This document shows positions 21,837 through 34,659 of a DNA stretch of 59,712 bases, piece after piece. Position numbers and translations under genes: made by a program. The notes below the pieces were generated by a model. That model did not search any database, had not been told where the DNA came from, and worked only from the letters and a program-made list of their open reading frames with translations. Origin of the DNA: Gnetum montanum (Eukaryota > Streptophyta > Gnetopsida > Gnetales > Gnetaceae); NCBI GenBank assembly GCA_015680685.1, contig MNCI01034278.1:458546-518257 (forward strand), read 5' to 3'. Numbering within the stretch: the first letter of the stretch is position 1; each line of letters starts with the position of its first letter.

Positions 21837-22739
21837 TGATGAAGTGTCATTAGTCGATGCATCGACTAGGCCGTGTATACGGGACTGTGCATATGCGGCC
21901 GCGTCAACACAGGCCCGTCGACGCAGCCTTCCATGCATCGACGTGGCCCCATTTACACGAAGCCTATTTCATCCTATAAATAAGAGGGCCTTCCACCTCA
22001 TTTAGGCATCTTTTAGTCAATTGTAGCGAAGCTCTTGCAGTTTGTTCCTACAAGAGATAGAATATTTTCCAAGTGCCCGTAGTAGGTGTAAGAAAAGTGT
22101 CCAACTCTTTATTCAAGAGTTGATGTATCTGAGCCCATTAGCGTGACGACAATAAAGACAAACTCTTCAAGCATTCCTTGCAGCATTTGGACGCAGTCAT
22201 TTATTGCATTCAATAGCTTAACATTTATATGCTTTGATAATTACTTAAGTCTCTCGTATTATTAGTTTAATCGCTACCATTCATTCATAGCTCATAGAAA
22301 CCATAAGTATGACCATCTCGAACGTAAACCCAACACTTGGTAACCTAGTGACACTTAATGTTTGGTAGCCCAGTAGTGTTTAAGGGATGCTTAGAATGTG
22401 CTTGGAAGATGGGATTGGATACTTATGCTAGGAATAATTAAGATATAGATTAGGATAATCATAGATTAGATAGTATTTCATTCCTTACTTTTCATACCTT
22501 AATTAGACGCCAAAAGATAAAGTAAAAAGCTATAAAAATCATTAGCCTTAATCTCACTTAACCATCGTAAACAGAGCATCACAAGTGAGATTAGGAAGAT
22601 AATGACCACTCTAACCCAAGGTTTCGCTGGTTAGAGTCTGGTGTATGTTAAGTGCTTATAGTCTATGGAATTTGACCAAGTCACGTGTGAACACCCGTGA
22701 TTCGTATGGTTGGGCATAGGGGTACCTAGCCACTCATCA
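21837..22739 (+). repeat. 3' LTR of element C
   Basis: Starts TGATGAAGTGTC and ends CACTCATCA. The U3 dyads differ from the 5' LTR by substitutions and a rearranged GTCGAC unit (gtatacgggactgtgcatat, about 21876). The downstream TATA, R and U5 are closely similar. The flank atggt (22740-22744) matches the left flank atgat except one base. Confidence 0.88.
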
Positions 22740-23630
22740 ATGGTGGATGAGAAATTTGCTACATCTATAAAAATTGTAGAAGATAGAACTGAGCAAACCT
22801 TTAATAAAGGCAAGGAGAAGAAAAAGAAAAGAAACTAAATATGAAAAGAAAAAGTTGCTTCAGTGGTAGAATGTTCTAATACAAGCTCAGATAAAGAGGA
22901 AGGGTGTACAATGTGCTAGTATGAACATCCTAAGGGTTGTTATCTTATAATGGCATATTTGCAAGAAATAGGGGCATATGCACTTAATCCAAGATTCATC
23001 AAAAAGAAAATGCCAAAACAATTATATTACCCTTAAGGTTACTATTGATAGACTTTTCAACTAGCTTACTACCTCAATGGAGCTTATCTATATCCATAGG
23101 AGTAGTACCATCAATAGTAGCAGCAACCATAATCGTGGGTGATGCCACCACCAAGATAACAATATCCATATCGACAACTAGATCCTTATGAATACTATGT
23201 CCATTGTCTGATATCTCTAGGAAATGCAATAGTTTAGACTTCTCAGTACTATCCACTGGAATACGACAAACCAACAACTCCAAGGATGGATTCCAATCCA
23301 TACGTGCATCAACAAGCAACTAGTTCATTAAGTCAACCTTCTAACCCTTTACCACTTGTATCACCACTTGCAATGCAAGGAGAATTTTTGTCACAACCTT
23401 AGTAAAGAAATGCTACAAGGGTAATGAACATACAGATGGAGGATCATACTAGCAATACTAAAGGAAAATCTAAGAAATGTTCTTTCTTTAGGACAAGTCT
23501 AGAAAAGACTAGTAGAATTAGGACTTCATTGTGACAAGTTGCTCCTATGATAGATCCTCTTACCACACCATGCTTCCATAATGATCGAATCAAGAACTTA
23601 CAACTATCATGCTAACTAAAATAGTATCTA
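22740..23630 (+). pseudogene. gag of element B, 3' part after the C insertion
   Basis: The translation resumes with VDEKFATSIKIVEDRTEQ, the counterpart of LDERLQSVLKIAEESRE in C's gag. A Lys/Glu-rich run and a zinc-knuckle-like CTMC-stop-YEHPKGC (22905-22943) follow, then a Tyr/Gln/Pro-rich tail. Numerous stops are present. Confidence 0.72.
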
Positions 23631-24142
23631 ACTGAATTAAGGCAGGACCACTCCCTAATAAAAGAATAGTTCCAAGAATTCCTTTGATTTATCTACAAAT
23701 TGTTGGAAATTTACCATACAAGGCTCTACTAGACTCAAGTTCTAGAGTAAATTTGATATCTTAAGAAACATACAAGGCATGAAACCTACCACCCTTAAAG
23801 AAGTGTAACATAAGGTTAAAGCTAGTAAAACAATTTGTCATTATTGCTTTGGGATAGATAGAAGATGTGGTGACCACTATTAATGGATGATCTTATTTGG
23901 CAGATTTTTTGATGATTAACATGAAGAATGACAATAAGGAATTTCCTATCATTATGGGGAGAGCATGGCTTAGCACAATAGATGCTAACTTAGGAATGAG
24001 AGATTTATCCATGGAAATCTCTAAGGAAGATGGGCAAGAAGCCATACATGCAAAAAGAATTCCAAAAGGATGCAATTGTGAGTCAAAACTTCAAAATGTC
24101 AACATAGTCCTTACACTAGCTCACAACAAATGTGAGAAATAA
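23631..24142 (+). pseudogene. Aspartic protease region of element B
   Basis: Translation gives ALLDSSSRVNLIS (the active-site Gly of Asp-Ser-Gly is changed to Ser) and then LPPLKKCNIRLKLVKQF. The intact block PIIMGRAWLSTIDANLGMRD follows in the open frame 23897-24142. Homologous to the C and D proteases but inactivated by stops. Confidence 0.75.
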
Positions 24143-26149
24143 GTGTGTGTACAAGAAGGAGCAGGGGTAACTAAATCAAAAGACATCCAGTGGCCAAAAA
24201 CTAAGATCATAAAATTGTCTAAAACATGCATGGAAATGTCTAACTCACTTATTAACTTCTATTCTAAGAAAGTGACCCAAACTACGAACTCACAAAAGGA
24301 TATCATAAATTGTAATTATACACCAACAGATAGGGGAACTGAGGACTTAAAATGTAAATTTAAAAATAAACAAGTATAGTTGGACCTTCTAAGATGGAAA
24401 GACCACCTAGTCCAACAAGATATCCTTAAATGATTAGAATTCAGTTACCATCAAGATTACATGTGATAATAATCTAAAAACTAAGTCACTAAGAATGGTA
24501 AGTGAAAAACCTAGAGTGTATGATCCAGGGGATCTAGGGTCCATTTTCCGAACACTCACCCATGAGTTGAGTCATGGGGGAGATACCTTATCTTGATTTA
24601 GAAATTAATAAGTGTTTTTCAACTTTTTGTTTTACAATTCTTTCTGGTTTATAATTTCTTGTTATAATTTTCCATACTTCTTACCAAGTTTTACATTCTT
24701 TGATATCTTTGCATTCTTTTATACTTTTTCATTTCTGAATCATTTAATATTCTTTGATATTTTTTGAATTCTTTCTCTATTTTTTCTATGAATTACATCA
24801 TTTGTCTTATACATATTTTTGTTAATTCCAATAAAATACACCAAATAAAGTAAGATGTAGTCCCAATAAGGTGAAGATTGCTCTATCTTATCAATCATAA
24901 GGGACTGATTACCTATATACTAAGACAACAACATCCATCCATCCATTCCAATAATAAGAGGTTCTTACCATGACCATAATGATATTCTTCTCAATATAAA
25001 ACTAAGAATAAAGTTGTGATAATTATGCTTGGACAAAAGAGTGAAAAACCAAGTGGGAATAAAAAAGGGTGTGATATTAAGGGTATTTGTGGATTCTCTT
25101 AGATTACTACGATAAGTAATCTTGTTGCTAAAGATGTATCGTATCCTTGTAGATCTAATGAAAAATGGGAGTATGAGTACAATCAGTGCTATCTTACCAT
25201 GTCATTGGAAATACATGTTACCCATGCCTAAAGGTCATTGTCTAGTAAGGTTAACATAGTTAAAAATAAAATCCATGCATAGAATAAAATTATGGGAGTT
25301 TCATTGGAAAGACGTGTTACCCATGCCTGAAGATAGGTAGCTTCTTAGGAATCTTAGAATAAAAATAAAGAGTACCATGAATAAACTTCTTCCTTGAACA
25401 ACATGCCAAGTGATCATATTCCTTGCAACATATGTAGTCTTATGGTTGTGAACCCTATGGATGAAACAATGCAATGTCATTGGAAAGTGGTTTGAACTTG
25501 GTTTGAATATTAGATAGAAAGGCTAATGATTACTTTAACCAAAATTACACATAATAATTCATTATGCCTATAGTAAGATATATCACGTTCTAGTTTCAGC
25601 AATTCCTTCTACAATCTGTTTCACCTCACTGTATATTTAATCATAACTTTATGGTTTTGTATAATATAGCATCATTTTCCCAATCTATTTCACCTCATTG
25701 TATATTTAATCATATGTGTTTTGCTAGACAGGTATGTCTTACATTCAACTCCTTGAGTGTCTAAGGACACTTTTAGGCATGGTTATATAAGGGCACTAAG
25801 GGCTGGATCTTGCTTTGGGGAGGATTCACTTATATAACTCTTATATTTCATACTTGGAAAGCAATTCCACATCATCTTGCACCTTCTAAAAATAATCAAG
25901 ATCCATTAAATACTTCCCATATCATCTAGTAATCTATCTATACATCCAAAATTCTCAACCCATCTCCTATTTATTTAATAAACTTTCATTGCTCGAGATT
26001 CCTTCCATATGAACTTTGAATGCAAAATTCTCAAAAAATGTGCATCATTAATGGTCCAAAACCCTTTATAAAACCTTCACATCTTCCAAACATTCCATAT
26101 GACTAATTTCCCCAAAAAATTCAATGGAAAATTTGACAATTTTTATGGT
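24143..26149 (+). other. Non-coding post-pol region of element B
   Basis: After a short relic (TCMEMSNSLINFY, about 24220-24265) there is no RT or integrase. A polypurine-like catgggggagat lies at 24573-24584. The rest is A/T-rich, with blocks shared with C, D and E: ttggaaagacgtgttaccca (about 25303) and tttggggaggattcact (about 25815). Confidence 0.55.
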
Positions 26150-26249
26150 GATGTTGTAGCTACGACATCGTAGCCCCTATGATGTTGCACATGTAAAAAT
26201 AGTATATATATGCATGGCAGTTAGTGAACTTTTCCATTCTTGTCATTTG
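26150..26249 (+). promoter_or_regulatory. Internal LTR-like promoter block of element B
   Basis: A dyad GATGTTGTAGCTACGACATC (26150-26169) is followed by TATATATA (26203-26210) and ccattcttgtcatttgt (26233-26249). The GATGTYGTA/TACGAYRTC vocabulary is that of B's own LTR U3 (9840-9875, 46725-46760). A G-rich tract (26389-26403) follows, as in C. Confidence 0.55.
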
Positions 26250-26658
26250 TAGTAAGAGAAATTTTTGTAGTTTTTCCTTAGAGCTCTTGCATACTATCTT
26301 CCCAAGGTCATAACTCCATCCTTATAGCTTCAATTTCTAAAATTCTTGAACCCTATTGATCTTGAAGTGCTCAACTTAGTTGTGGAAGGTTGGGGGGGGG
26401 GGGGTGTACATTGTGCTAACATCAAGAAATTTGAGCCAAAATTTTTCTAACACCTAAAAGATATTATAAGGATAAGTATAAGGAAACAATAAAGATATCA
26501 TCATGAATTGATTAAATTTAGGCTAGAAAGACTTAGATAATTTTTCTAATTGACCATACTAACCATTTTAAGCCATAATAAGAAATAAATAATAATTTTG
26601 GAAGGTCATTAATAACACCTAAGGGGACTCTTTTTAAAAAAATTTCAAACTTTGTAAT

Positions 26659-27512
26659 TGATGAGTAGTAAGGTACCCTTATGTGCAACCATATAAATCA
26701 TAAGTGTTTATGCATGATTCAGTTGAATTCCATGGATGGGACTAGTTGTGGCATCTAGATTGTTATGCTTTGATTGTAGTTCGCTATTTTCCCACCTTGA
26801 CTAGTGGTAGCTTTGTCATGTATGATTTAGTCCCAAGTGAGGCATATGATGTTGTCTAATTCTATGCTACTCCTAATGACGATAAAGAGATAAATTAACT
26901 AGGCTAATGAACAATGAAAAATAAAATTTAAACTTGCCTATGTGTGATAAGTATCCATTCCTAATCGTCCATACATGCCTTGAACTTCATGTAACAACCA
27001 CTAGGATTGCCAACCATACATCACTGGGTGTGCCACCAAGTACTTACACTTAAGTGCTTATGATTAAGTTGTACTCATTTCGCTTAATAATAAGAATAGT
27101 AAATAGCAATAAATGGAAACATTAACTAAAGAAAATAATAAATAATTAAAGCAATAATCAATCTAAGTAAATGCAACAATGATGGAAGTAATCTTAATCT
27201 TTATTTCCAGTCATGTAATGTGTCCATGTACGTCACACTCAAACAAAGGTCTTGTACAATTACAAACATTATACTACGGGCATGCACTAGGAATAATAGA
27301 ACTTGAGTTCAAAAATCTAAGAAATACTATCAATAATTAAGAACTAAAACTATGTCCCAACCGTGCACCCAAGTGTTGTATTTATAGGCTAGCATGGAAG
27401 AGACGATATCAGATATCTGACATCGTTTCTTAGGACCCAATATCACATATATGATATCAGAGCCTTGATATTAGGTATTTGATATCGGGGCTAATACAAT
27501 GATGACTCATCA
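26659..27512 (-). repeat. 3' LTR of element E
   Basis: On the minus strand it runs from TGATGAGTCATC (27512 downward) to CTCATCA at 26659. U3 carries several GATATC dyads (27410-27492) upstream of tataaata (about 27380-27388). The AATAAAG poly(A) signal (about 27205 on minus) follows. A degraded polypurine tract (gttgtgaaggta) lies just upstream, at about 27513-27525. Confidence 0.88.
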
Positions 27513-27710
27513 TACCTTCACAACTAAATGAAAACTCGTCCTCAAGTTAAACAAAATGAGGAACAAGTTCTTTACAAAAAATGGTGAAACGATATGGAAT
27601 TATTGACTGACTTAGACAAACAAATAAACAAACAAATGGACTTATACATGCCGCAGCAATGTAGTACAAAAATGGGGACATAATATTACAGAACACATAA
27701 CTAGGGAAGC

Positions 27711-28609
27711 TCACGTAGTTCCCAGTGCTGGTGGCTCTTCCATCAGGCACTTTTCTTTGTTGCCAGGCATGTGAAATTTGTAGCGATCAAGCAATGCCTA
27801 CAACTTATCCTCTTCCATCCTTGGGTCATGTACCATCTAGGCTATTGAACTAATGTGTGCTAGCATTGGTACATTCTAAGGACATGGTAACTGCAAAAAC
27901 ATTTGATTGGCCTTCACATACGAGGTTGCAAACTACTGTCATTCTTCCTCAAAGGCCCTATCTTTTTCTTTCAATTTGTGATAATCTATCAATCTCCTAG
28001 CTAGGTTTGAGGCAATGTCCCTCTATTCATGGTAGTGAGCTTTGATCACCTCCAATTCTAAGTTTTCCACATGGAGCTTCTACAAAGCATCTTTTCAATC
28101 TACAAACTCTTTTTCATATAATTCATAGGTGGTCACTACCTACTTCTCTAGCTCGTTACAAGGTCAACCTGCTGTTAACATGACAAGGTTGGCATATCTG
28201 AGGTTAGCCAATGCCATGTATTCTTTCAAATCTTTGATCTATAGGTCTTTATTTTTTACTTCCGCCTATTGGACCAGTGCATAGCTATCCAAAATTGGCT
28301 ACTACTTAGGATTTTGTGCTAACAAGGACCAAATGAGAGCTTTAGCCATTTGGATTTCCTTCTCATTTATTTGCTTGTACATGGCTACCTAGTCATGGAA
28401 GTGTTCCTTTAATTTTTTATTCTTCTTGGCCTCATTCTACCACACGCTAATTTGTATTATAGACTTTTGTCAAATAGTGCGGACATCCTCCATAGAGAGG
28501 ATTTTGTTTTCTTTGGCCAATTTATTGATGTCCTGGTTGACCCTCACCAGTTGTTCTCTTAATTGGTGGACACTCTCCTTAAGAATATTCTTTTTCTTTT
28601 TAATTATGA
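27711..28609 (-). pseudogene. ORF3 of element E, C-terminal part
   Basis: Minus-strand continuation of the coiled-coil frame of E downstream of the D insertion. It is decayed but ends with MEEPPALGTT and a stop at 27711-27713, the counterpart of MEEPPPPGTT in A. Matching coil blocks with A and C are recognisable around 28100-28560 (for example the counterpart of LSMEEVRAIRQ). Many stops. Confidence 0.65.
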
Positions 28610-28614
28610 TCAAC

Positions 28615-29485
28615 TAATGAGTTACCAAATAAGTGACTCGATATCGGACCCACGATATTGGATCCTCGATATCGAATATACGATATCGGATGGAACAAGC
28701 GACATCAGACACATGATGTCAGAGCCTATTTCATTGGCTATAAATAAGAGATAGGGGCACTTAGTCTTGGGTAGTAGTTTTTTAGTCCCTTAGCCAAACT
28801 CTTGCAGTTTTTCTATTCTAGAGTTAGAATTATTTCTGAGTGCTCGTAGTAGGTGTTTTCGAGTGAATGGATCTTTATTCAAGCATTGTGTACTTGAGAA
28901 CACCTTGTGCTCAGAAATAATGATGAACGCTGTGATAAACCTTGCAACATTTAGAATAGCTTAATTATTGCATTTAATGTTGTTTATTGTTATTTAATGC
29001 TTTTAGTAGTTAATTAATTTTATTTCCATAGAATTATTAATTATCATTTATTGATGAATTAACACACTTAGCACAACCACTTCAAGCATACGTGGAACAC
29101 TTGGTAACCTAGCAACAACTAGCGTTTGGTAATCCTAGTAGTGTTACACTGGTTCAGGATGTGTCCGAAGAGTGGAAACAGATGCTGGTGTTAGGATTTG
29201 ATTCACATTAGAGTTACAAAACCCATTAGTTAATTAAATATTTTCATTGCACACACTTAGAAGACCAAGATAGAAAATATAAAAGAAAAACATAAAAATC
29301 ATACACCTCAAGTTTACTTAATCATACAATTGTGCATTACAAGTAAGCTTGGGAAGATAACAACTGCATAACTCATCCTTGTTCTATGTAGGTGCATAAG
29401 CACTTAATCCTCAAAGTTTGACCGAATCATGCATGAATGCTCGTATTCATATGGTTGGACGTAGGGAGCACCTCGCCACTCATCA
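28615..29485 (+). repeat. 5' LTR of element D
   Basis: Starts TAATGAG (a mutated TGATGAG) and ends CTCATCA. U3 shows four GATATCG-type units plus an acatcagacacatgatgt dyad (28640-28725), then tataaata (about 28740). Downstream are the aactcttgcag leader block, a degraded AATAATGA in place of AATAAAGA, and GGTAACCTAGCA/GGTAATCCTAGTAG units at 29103-29145. Confidence 0.88.
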
Positions 29486-29486
29486 T

Positions 29487-29504
29487 TGGCACCATTGCTG
29501 GGGA
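29487..29504 (+). other. Primer-binding site of element D
   Basis: tggcaccattgctgggga lies one base after the LTR and is tRNA-Asp-like with transitions. Confidence 0.75.
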
Positions 29505-29621
29505 TTTTTTTGTTTGTAAGCTGATTAGAACTTAGGAAATATTTTCATTGTTGGAACGAATCCTTAAAGTTAGCTATCCTACAATCATTGGAAAAGAGTA
29601 CCGTACACTGAGTAATCAATC

Positions 29622-31560
29622 ATGTCTCCTTCTTCTTATAAGAGTGCTTCACTGACTAGGTTTGATACCATGANTAGGGTGCACATGATGATCTGCCAGT
29701 GCCCCAACAATTTCGCATGGTATACACTCATCCTGATGAGTATGTACTAGACTTTACCTTTATCCTCCACTAGGATGAATAGCTGTGATGGCATGATTTA
29801 GAAGGTAACATAGTGCTACCTTCTGATCGCTCAATCTTGAGCATGCTTCTTCGTGCTCTCACATGAATTGGTATGTAGCACTTATAGTCAGAGTATGTTG
29901 TGCATGAATAAGACTCAAGAGAGTATCGACCCATGGAGGCGCAACGCTAGAGGGATCTACAACAGAAGAGACATTATGAATTTGTGAATGGACAGTGGTC
30001 TCAGGATGTCTTGTATGTCCTAAGTAAAAATGATGGTGGTGAACCTATCTCGGGAGGTTTTCCAAAAAATGATGTTTCTCTCGTTAAATTTGGTCAAGGA
30101 GCTAAGTACCAAAATCTTCACTCAACTATTCATAATCTAGGTTTTGGTACCAATGTATACAAAGGGTCTAAAAAAGGAACACGAATGCATGACAATGATG
30201 GACATTCCAATCATAACCACGACCAAGGTTGTGACCATCAAAGAGAAGGTGATAGGTGCTATCATGGTGACGGTCCTCCTTCCTCTTCACCTTCATCATC
30301 TTCTTCCCCCTCTCCTTTGGGATTTGAATGTAGTCATAGAGTGCGAGAACATGAGGACAATGGTAGGAAAAATAGAAATCACTGACAAAATAGTAGAGAA
30401 AAGGGGCAAGGACATTCCAGATAGACATATCGCGAAAGAAGGGAGAATAGGAAATAACATTAGCATCATAGACGCCATAGGCAACATGATCACGATGAAA
30501 CCCTACTTGCCACCCGAAGTATGTTAAATATAACAGAGGTTGTTAGGATCCTAAGAAGGCACTAGAAAGATAGTAGGATCAAAAGATTAGACATGAATAA
30601 CATCCCACGATTTGAACGAGAATACAATGCTGATCCTCAAAACCATTTACAAGCATTCCATGATGCATGTACCTTGTAGAATATAGAAAACAAATGGAAA
30701 AGCTAAAGTTGTTTCCATAGACACTGATCAAGGAAGCAAAAAGCTAGTACCGATTCTTAGAATTAGAATCCATTCGTTGATGGAGTACCATGTTGGAGCT
30801 ATTCAACAATAAGTATCAAATGTACTCCCGAGTGTCCAACCTGTGTAACCAAATCCAAGGATGCAAACAAGGAGGACACGAACCCTTGGATGTTACCATG
30901 GGCTGATATTACTCATTATTACGTCATTGCCTTGGCCATGGTTACTCACAAAGGGAAAAACTATGTCATCTCATAGACAGGCTTAGGTATGAAACATGAA
31001 GAGCCCTTGGGACTTATGCCCAAGGAAGGCTATCTGAGCTCAGAGCCCATCAAATACAAAGATTGTTGGAGTAAGTTGCCAAGGAGGAAGGTGAGTTGAG
31101 AAAAAGAGAAAGTGCAAATGAGTACAATAGAGATCTTTCCCTCCAAAAGAAGGAAATTAGATTTTGCGAAGATGAAGAAGAGTCACCACTTGAAGAGATG
31201 GTGAATAGAAAGACTTTGCCCATTCAAAAATTTGCATCAGAAGTATCGGAAAAGGTGGATCAAATGTGGAACTCCCTAGACAATAAATTTCAAACTATCC
31301 TAAAAATAGTAGAGGAGTCTAGAGAACAAAGTAGTAACCAAGAGAGAAGGAAAAAGAAAGAAGCTAAGTATGCACATAACAAGGGTAAGGGTAAGGTTGC
31401 CATCATTGAAGAGGTTGTGGATTCGGAGACAGAAAATGATGGTGGATGTGAGATATGCTAATATGAACATCCTAAAGGATGTTGCCTAGTAGTGTCACAT
31501 CTGCAAGAGTATGGGTGTATGCACGAAATCCACGATTAAACAGATGACAAACAGCTAGAA
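29622..31560 (+). pseudogene. gag of element D
   Basis: From the ATG at 29622 (MSPSSYKSAS...; an N at 29674 interrupts it), the frame 29984-30385 is open with a Ser/Pro-rich hinge. The gag core is recognisable at about 30590-30800 (MNNIPRF, then LKLF). The segment 31096-31461 is open and carries the KKEIRFCEDEEESPLEEM and LKIVEESREQ blocks. The zinc-knuckle-like CEIC-stop-YEHPKGCC is at 31447-31485. Same order as in C. Confidence 0.78.
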
Positions 31561-32695
31561 GGTTACCTTATCCTTAAGGTAACCCAAGGCAGTTCCACCA
31601 ACCCTTGACATATTATCTAAGTGGAGCTCCACCACAACTGAACAAATAGTATCAACAATGGAAACACCCATAATCATGGGGAATTCCACTACCACATCAA
31701 CAGTACCCTTACCGTCAACTTGACCCCTACGGGTATTACGTTCAGTAGTTGATCTATCCATGTGACTCTACTTGTCACGTTGCTCTTCAGCCTCACTACT
31801 AGACCCCCGAGTACTATAGAACTTCTTCCTCTAGGAGTGATGCCTCACATACGTACTATTCTTCTCATCCATCTACATCTCTTCCACCCTTGGCTCCATT
31901 ACCACCTGCTCCAACTATACAGGGAAAGCTTCCTACCCAATCACAGCAACGTAACGCTACAAGGGCTATCAATCTTCAACCTACTTTTGGTTCAAACAAC
32001 CGATCAAAGAAGAGACCTTTCTTTAGAACCAATAGTCCAACCAAGTCCTTACAACCCCAAGTGGCTAATTATCTAAATGCCTCATCATCATTTGAATCTT
32101 CAGAGCTTCCTTCAAACCAAAAATCACACTCAACGCACACTGTCATGTTAAACCATGCCATCACTAATTGGATTAAAGTTGGCCATCTTCCTAGGAAACT
32201 CTCTGATACTACAAGTCCTCTTATTTATTTGCAAATCACTAGAAATGAGCCTTGCAAAGCTCTTTTGGATTTAGGTTCTGGTGTTAATTTGATCTCCTAG
32301 GAAATGTATAAAGCCCAGAACCTACCTCCGCTAAAGAAGAGTAACATTTGTTTAGAGTTGGCTGACTAGTCCATCATTGTTCCATTGGGACTAGTTGAGG
32401 ACATTGTCACCACTGTCTATAGGTGGTTGTATCCAGCCGATTTCCTAGTGATCCAAGTTAACCATTGCAAGGGGGACTTCCTAATCATAATGGAAAAGCA
32501 TGGCTAAGTACGATTGATGCGTGCCTAGGAATACGTGATATTTTCCTAGATATATCAAAAGAAAATGCGTTTGGAAGGATTGAGAAGAATAAAGTTCCAT
32601 GTATCGCATACAATGACATAGGGTGCAACTATGTGCAGAAGTCCTGGTTTGTACAATGCTTAACATTGCTTGCATGCAACCAATGTGCATAAGTA
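31561..32695 (+). pseudogene. gag tail and aspartic protease region of element D
   Basis: After a Gln/Pro/Ser-rich tail, the open frame 31890-32300 contains LNHAITNWIKVGHLPRKL and ALLDLGSGVNLIS, where the Asp-Ser-Gly triad reads Asp-Leu-Gly. The frame 32465-32692 carries the second motif as AWLSTIDACLGIRDI. A stop and a lost codon separate the halves. Confidence 0.78.
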
Positions 32696-32924
32696 ACTAT
32701 CATACAAAGATGTTTGTATGCAGCAACCACAAGATAGGAAGGCACCCAGTGGATAACAACTGACCTATAAAGCAATTCAACTTTATGCATGGAACCAACT
32801 AAGAGCTTGACTTGTGCCTATATCGATAACATAGATGTATTAGAGTAAGTCCATCGCCAACTTCCAAGTACTGACACCGAAAATATCAACTATGGGAAGT
32901 TGGAAATCCTTTATGAGTTTAAGC

Positions 32925-33760
32925 AAGAGCCCCTTGAATTAAAATTTTTGCCCACTAGTATAGAGCATGCATTTCTCAAGAACAGAAAACCAGTAATCAT
33001 TAATGCTAGGCTCACTCCTTAACAAAAAGAAAGACTGTTGAAGATGGTAAACAAATGGTCAAAATCCTTTGCTTGGTCATATCCCAAATTAACTGGAATA
33101 GATCCTAGGATATGCCAACATAGAATTTACACTAACCCCTCTATGAAGCCTTGATGACAACCGCAAAGACAACTAAACCCAAAGCTTAAGCAAGTAGTTA
33201 AGGAAGAAATTGAACAACTTTTGAAGGTCGGGTTCATCTACCCCATTACTGATAGTGAATGGGTTAGTCCATTAGTCATTGTGCCTAAAAAAGATGGCAA
33301 ATGAAGGGTATGTATAAACTTTAGGCTACTAAACATGGAAAAATTTAAAGATCATTTCCCATTACCATTTGTTGACCAAGTCTTAAATACCATTGTAGGG
33401 CATTGTTATTATAGTTTTCTGGATGGTTACAATGAGTACAATCAAATCCAAATAGCACTAGAAGACCAAGCCAAAACTACATTCACGAGTCTTTATGGGA
33501 CATTTACATATAGGCAGATGTTGTTTAGCTTATGCAATGCTCCAGCAACGTTTCAACATCTGGTTCTTAGTATATTTTAGCAGCAAATAGGAAATGGTGT
33601 GGAGGTTTTTATGGATGATTTCTTCACCTATGGAGTGAACTTTGAACAAGCATTGGACCGATTAGAGCAAGTACTAAAATGATGTGTTGAAACCAACCTA
33701 AGGCTCAATTGGCAAAAAAAGGCACTTAATGGTCCAAGAGGGCATTATATTAGGGCATAA
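32925..33760 (+). pseudogene. Reverse transcriptase region of element D
   Basis: The order is FKQEPLELK, VKEEIEQLLKVGFIYPITDS, EWVSPLVIVPKKDGK (a stop replaces the next Trp, 33302-33304), VCINFRLLNMEKFKDHFPLP, CYYSFLDGYNEYNQIQIALE, GTFTYRQMLFSLCNAPATFQ. The catalytic FMDD follows at 33607-33618, equivalent to YVDD with both Asp retained. The phrase LDGY..YNQI is characteristic of the Athila/Tat clade. A frameshift follows near 33715. RT copies element RNA into DNA. This copy is inactive. Confidence 0.88.
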
Positions 33761-33989
33761 AATTTCACAAATAGGGATAGAGGTAGATCCTAAAAAAATT
33801 AAAGTCATCAAAGGAATCACTCGTCAACCTGAAACTGTAAAAGATGTCTGATCATTCCTTGGACATACTGGATATTATAGATGCTTCATCGAGAACTTTT
33901 CAAAGATTACAAAACTGTTGGTAGAATTAGTGAAAAAGGATGTATCCTTTAAATGGACCAAGGAATGTGAGTTAGCCTTCTAAACCTTG

Positions 33990-34403
33990 AAGCAGAGGCT
34001 TGTAGAAACACCCATTCTACAAGCTCGTGACTGGTCTAGATTGTTCCATATAATGATTGATGCGTCCAATTTTACTTTAGGAGTCGTACTTACACAGTTA
34101 GATGAGCACAAATGTCCCTACTTCCTTCATTATGAAATTTGAAGTATTGCAAATGCACAACTCAACTATACCATAATAGAAAAATAGTTAATGACCATTG
34201 TGTTTGCACTAGAGAAATTTAGGCACTATGTATTAGGCTATAAGGTATTTGTACACACATATCATAGTGCGACTTGGTTCTTTATGAATAAACCAATAAT
34301 GAGCCCTTGCATCATACAATGGCTTGTGATCTTGCAAGAGTTTGATCTCACGATAGTAGATCGTAAAGGCACCGAGAATGTTGTTGTCAATCATTTATCT
34401 TAG
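33990..34403 (+). pseudogene. RNase H region of element D
   Basis: Blocks HIMIDASNFTLGVVLTQLDE, NYTIIEK, then the open frame 34191-34403 with IVFALEKFRHYVLGYKVFVH and FDLTIVDRKGTENVVVNHLS. They fit the Ty3/gypsy RNase H and its C-terminal D...N.ADALS-type motif. Stops at 34141 and 34186 break it. Confidence 0.82.
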
Positions 34404-34659
34404 TTGCAATGGGACAACAAAGAGGATGAATACCCAATTTTTGATCACTTCCCTAATGAACTCCTCTTTGCAGGTGTAATAAAAAATCAATGACCCACAG
34501 ATACAAATTGGTATAGTAGCATTCTTACTTATCTTCTCACACAAGAAACACCACAAGGGCTGGACATTAAAAAGAAACAACAATTTCTCTACTGAGTCAA
34601 ACATTTCATGGAAATCAACAGACACCTTTAGAAGGTATGTTCTGATGGCTTTGTTCAAT

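Larger units (their letters stand above)
12404..22739 (+). mobile_element. Athila-like element C, nested in B (pol-less)
   Basis: LTRs 12404-13312 (909 bp) and 21837-22739 (903 bp) share the TGATGAAGTGTC start. The flanks atgat and atggt are a 5-bp target duplication with one change. The interior holds gag, protease, a non-coding post-pol region, an internal promoter-like block, a candidate intron and a nearly full-length ORF3, but no RT, RNase H or integrase. Total length is 10,336 bp. It splits the gag frame of B. Confidence 0.9.
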
